A DNA stretch of 6,566 nucleotides, taken from Actinomycetota bacterium. Lineage in GTDB: Bacteria > Actinomycetota > Actinomycetes > Nanopelagicales > Nanopelagicaceae. Made by a program: the position numbers and the translations under genes. The stretch spans positions 1-6,566 of the forward strand of contig WLNN01000074.1 in assembly GCA_009699765.1 (NCBI GenBank). Direction: 5' to 3'. Every line of letters begins with the position of its first letter. The first letter of the stretch is position 1. The notes below the pieces were generated by a model. That model did not search any database. It saw only the letters and a list, made by a program, of their open reading frames with translations, and was not told the DNA's origin. This document shows positions 6,276 to 6,566 of the stretch, one piece after another.

Positions 6276-6566
6276 TTACTTACTCTTCATGGATTGCTTA
6301 CCACCACTAGTCATCACAATCGGATCTAGTCCGCCGATATTTGATGGGGCGGGGAAATCTAGAACCGGTTCATCTCTTAACGCGCCTTTCATAAAAGAGG
6401 TCCAAATGCGCGCAGGGAAAGATCCACCAGTAACTGAAGTTAGCCCACCAATTCCGTTAAGAGATTCTGATGCGCTATCTCTAAAGAGGGCAACAGATGC
6501 TGCAAGTTGTGGTGTGTAAGCACTAAACCATGCAGATGCATTTGATTGTGATGTTCCAGTCTTTCC
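6276..6566 (-). CDS. Class A penicillin-binding protein, C-terminal part (5' truncated by window edge)
   Basis: The 96 visible residues begin GKTGTSQSNASAWFSAYTPQ, where KTGTS is the third active-site motif of the penicillin-binding transpeptidase domain and AWFSAYTPQLAASVALF is the strand-and-loop region that follows it. GGSFPARIWTSFMKGAL is the usual end of the domain in class A enzymes. The Ser-x-x-Lys and Ser-x-Asn motifs and any transglycosylase domain lie upstream, outside the window. The protein would cross-link peptidoglycan in the periplasm. After the domain only a short Pro/Gly/Lys tail of about 30 residues remains, with no PASTA domain visible. It is followed by the GT87 gene after 10 bp, probably one transcript. 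By synteny it corresponds to ponA1, but the symbol is left open because most of the gene is missing. Confidence 0.9.
   Translation of the reverse strand, partial: GKTGTSQSNASAWFSAYTPQLAASVALFRDSASESLNGIGGLTSVTGGSFPARIWTSFMKGALRDEPVLDFPAPSNIGGLDPIVMTSGGKQSMKSK

Noticed and set aside
6265..6519. Plus-strand ORF of 84 codons opposite the penicillin-binding protein
   Set aside because: The opposite strand encodes a clear transpeptidase C-terminus with KTGTS; this frame is its antisense shadow.

Overview
The window looks like a chromosomal housekeeping segment of an actinobacterium with fairly low GC for that phylum. The gene order on the minus strand, penicillin-binding protein - GT87 membrane glycosyltransferase - rpsF - ssb - rpsR - rplI - (corA) - dnaB, is the classic actinobacterial block; in Mycobacterium tuberculosis it corresponds to ponA1, Rv0051, rpsF, ssb, rpsR1, rplI and dnaB near the origin. 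The AT-rich codon use and compact spacing would fit a freshwater acI-type (Nanopelagicales/Planktophila-like) genome. That placement is inferred from synteny and base composition, not proven.

Layout, left to right. Positions 3-431 (+) hold the C-terminal end of an EamA/DMT-type membrane transporter, convergent with dnaB (454-1953, -), the replicative helicase. Between dnaB and the divergent corA (2183-3154, +; Mg/Co channel-type transporter) lies a 229-bp intergenic region. It carries five DnaA-box-like 9-mers, one perfect and four with a single mismatch, all in one orientation and spaced at roughly whole helical turns. A strong hairpin at 3164-3199 lies between the ends of corA and the convergent ribosomal operon and can terminate both.

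The minus-strand operon is transcribed from right to left: rpsF (S6), ssb, rpsR (S18, zinc-ligand type), rplI (L9). Upstream of rpsF is a structured leader with a CCG next to a 7-bp hairpin and an outer stem covering the Shine-Dalgarno sequence. This matches the design of the known S6:S18 autoregulatory mRNA element. Further right are a complete GT87-family polytopic membrane glycosyltransferase (5087-6265, -) and, 10 bp upstream of it, the C-terminal 96 residues of a class A penicillin-binding protein with its KTGTS motif at the window edge.

Together the genes link cell-wall synthesis, ribosome assembly, single-strand DNA protection and replicative helicase supply. I found no mobile elements, CRISPR arrays, tRNA or rRNA genes, and no evidence of a wholly new system. 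The most interesting signals are regulatory: the DnaA-box array beside dnaB and the S6:S18-type leader of rpsF.
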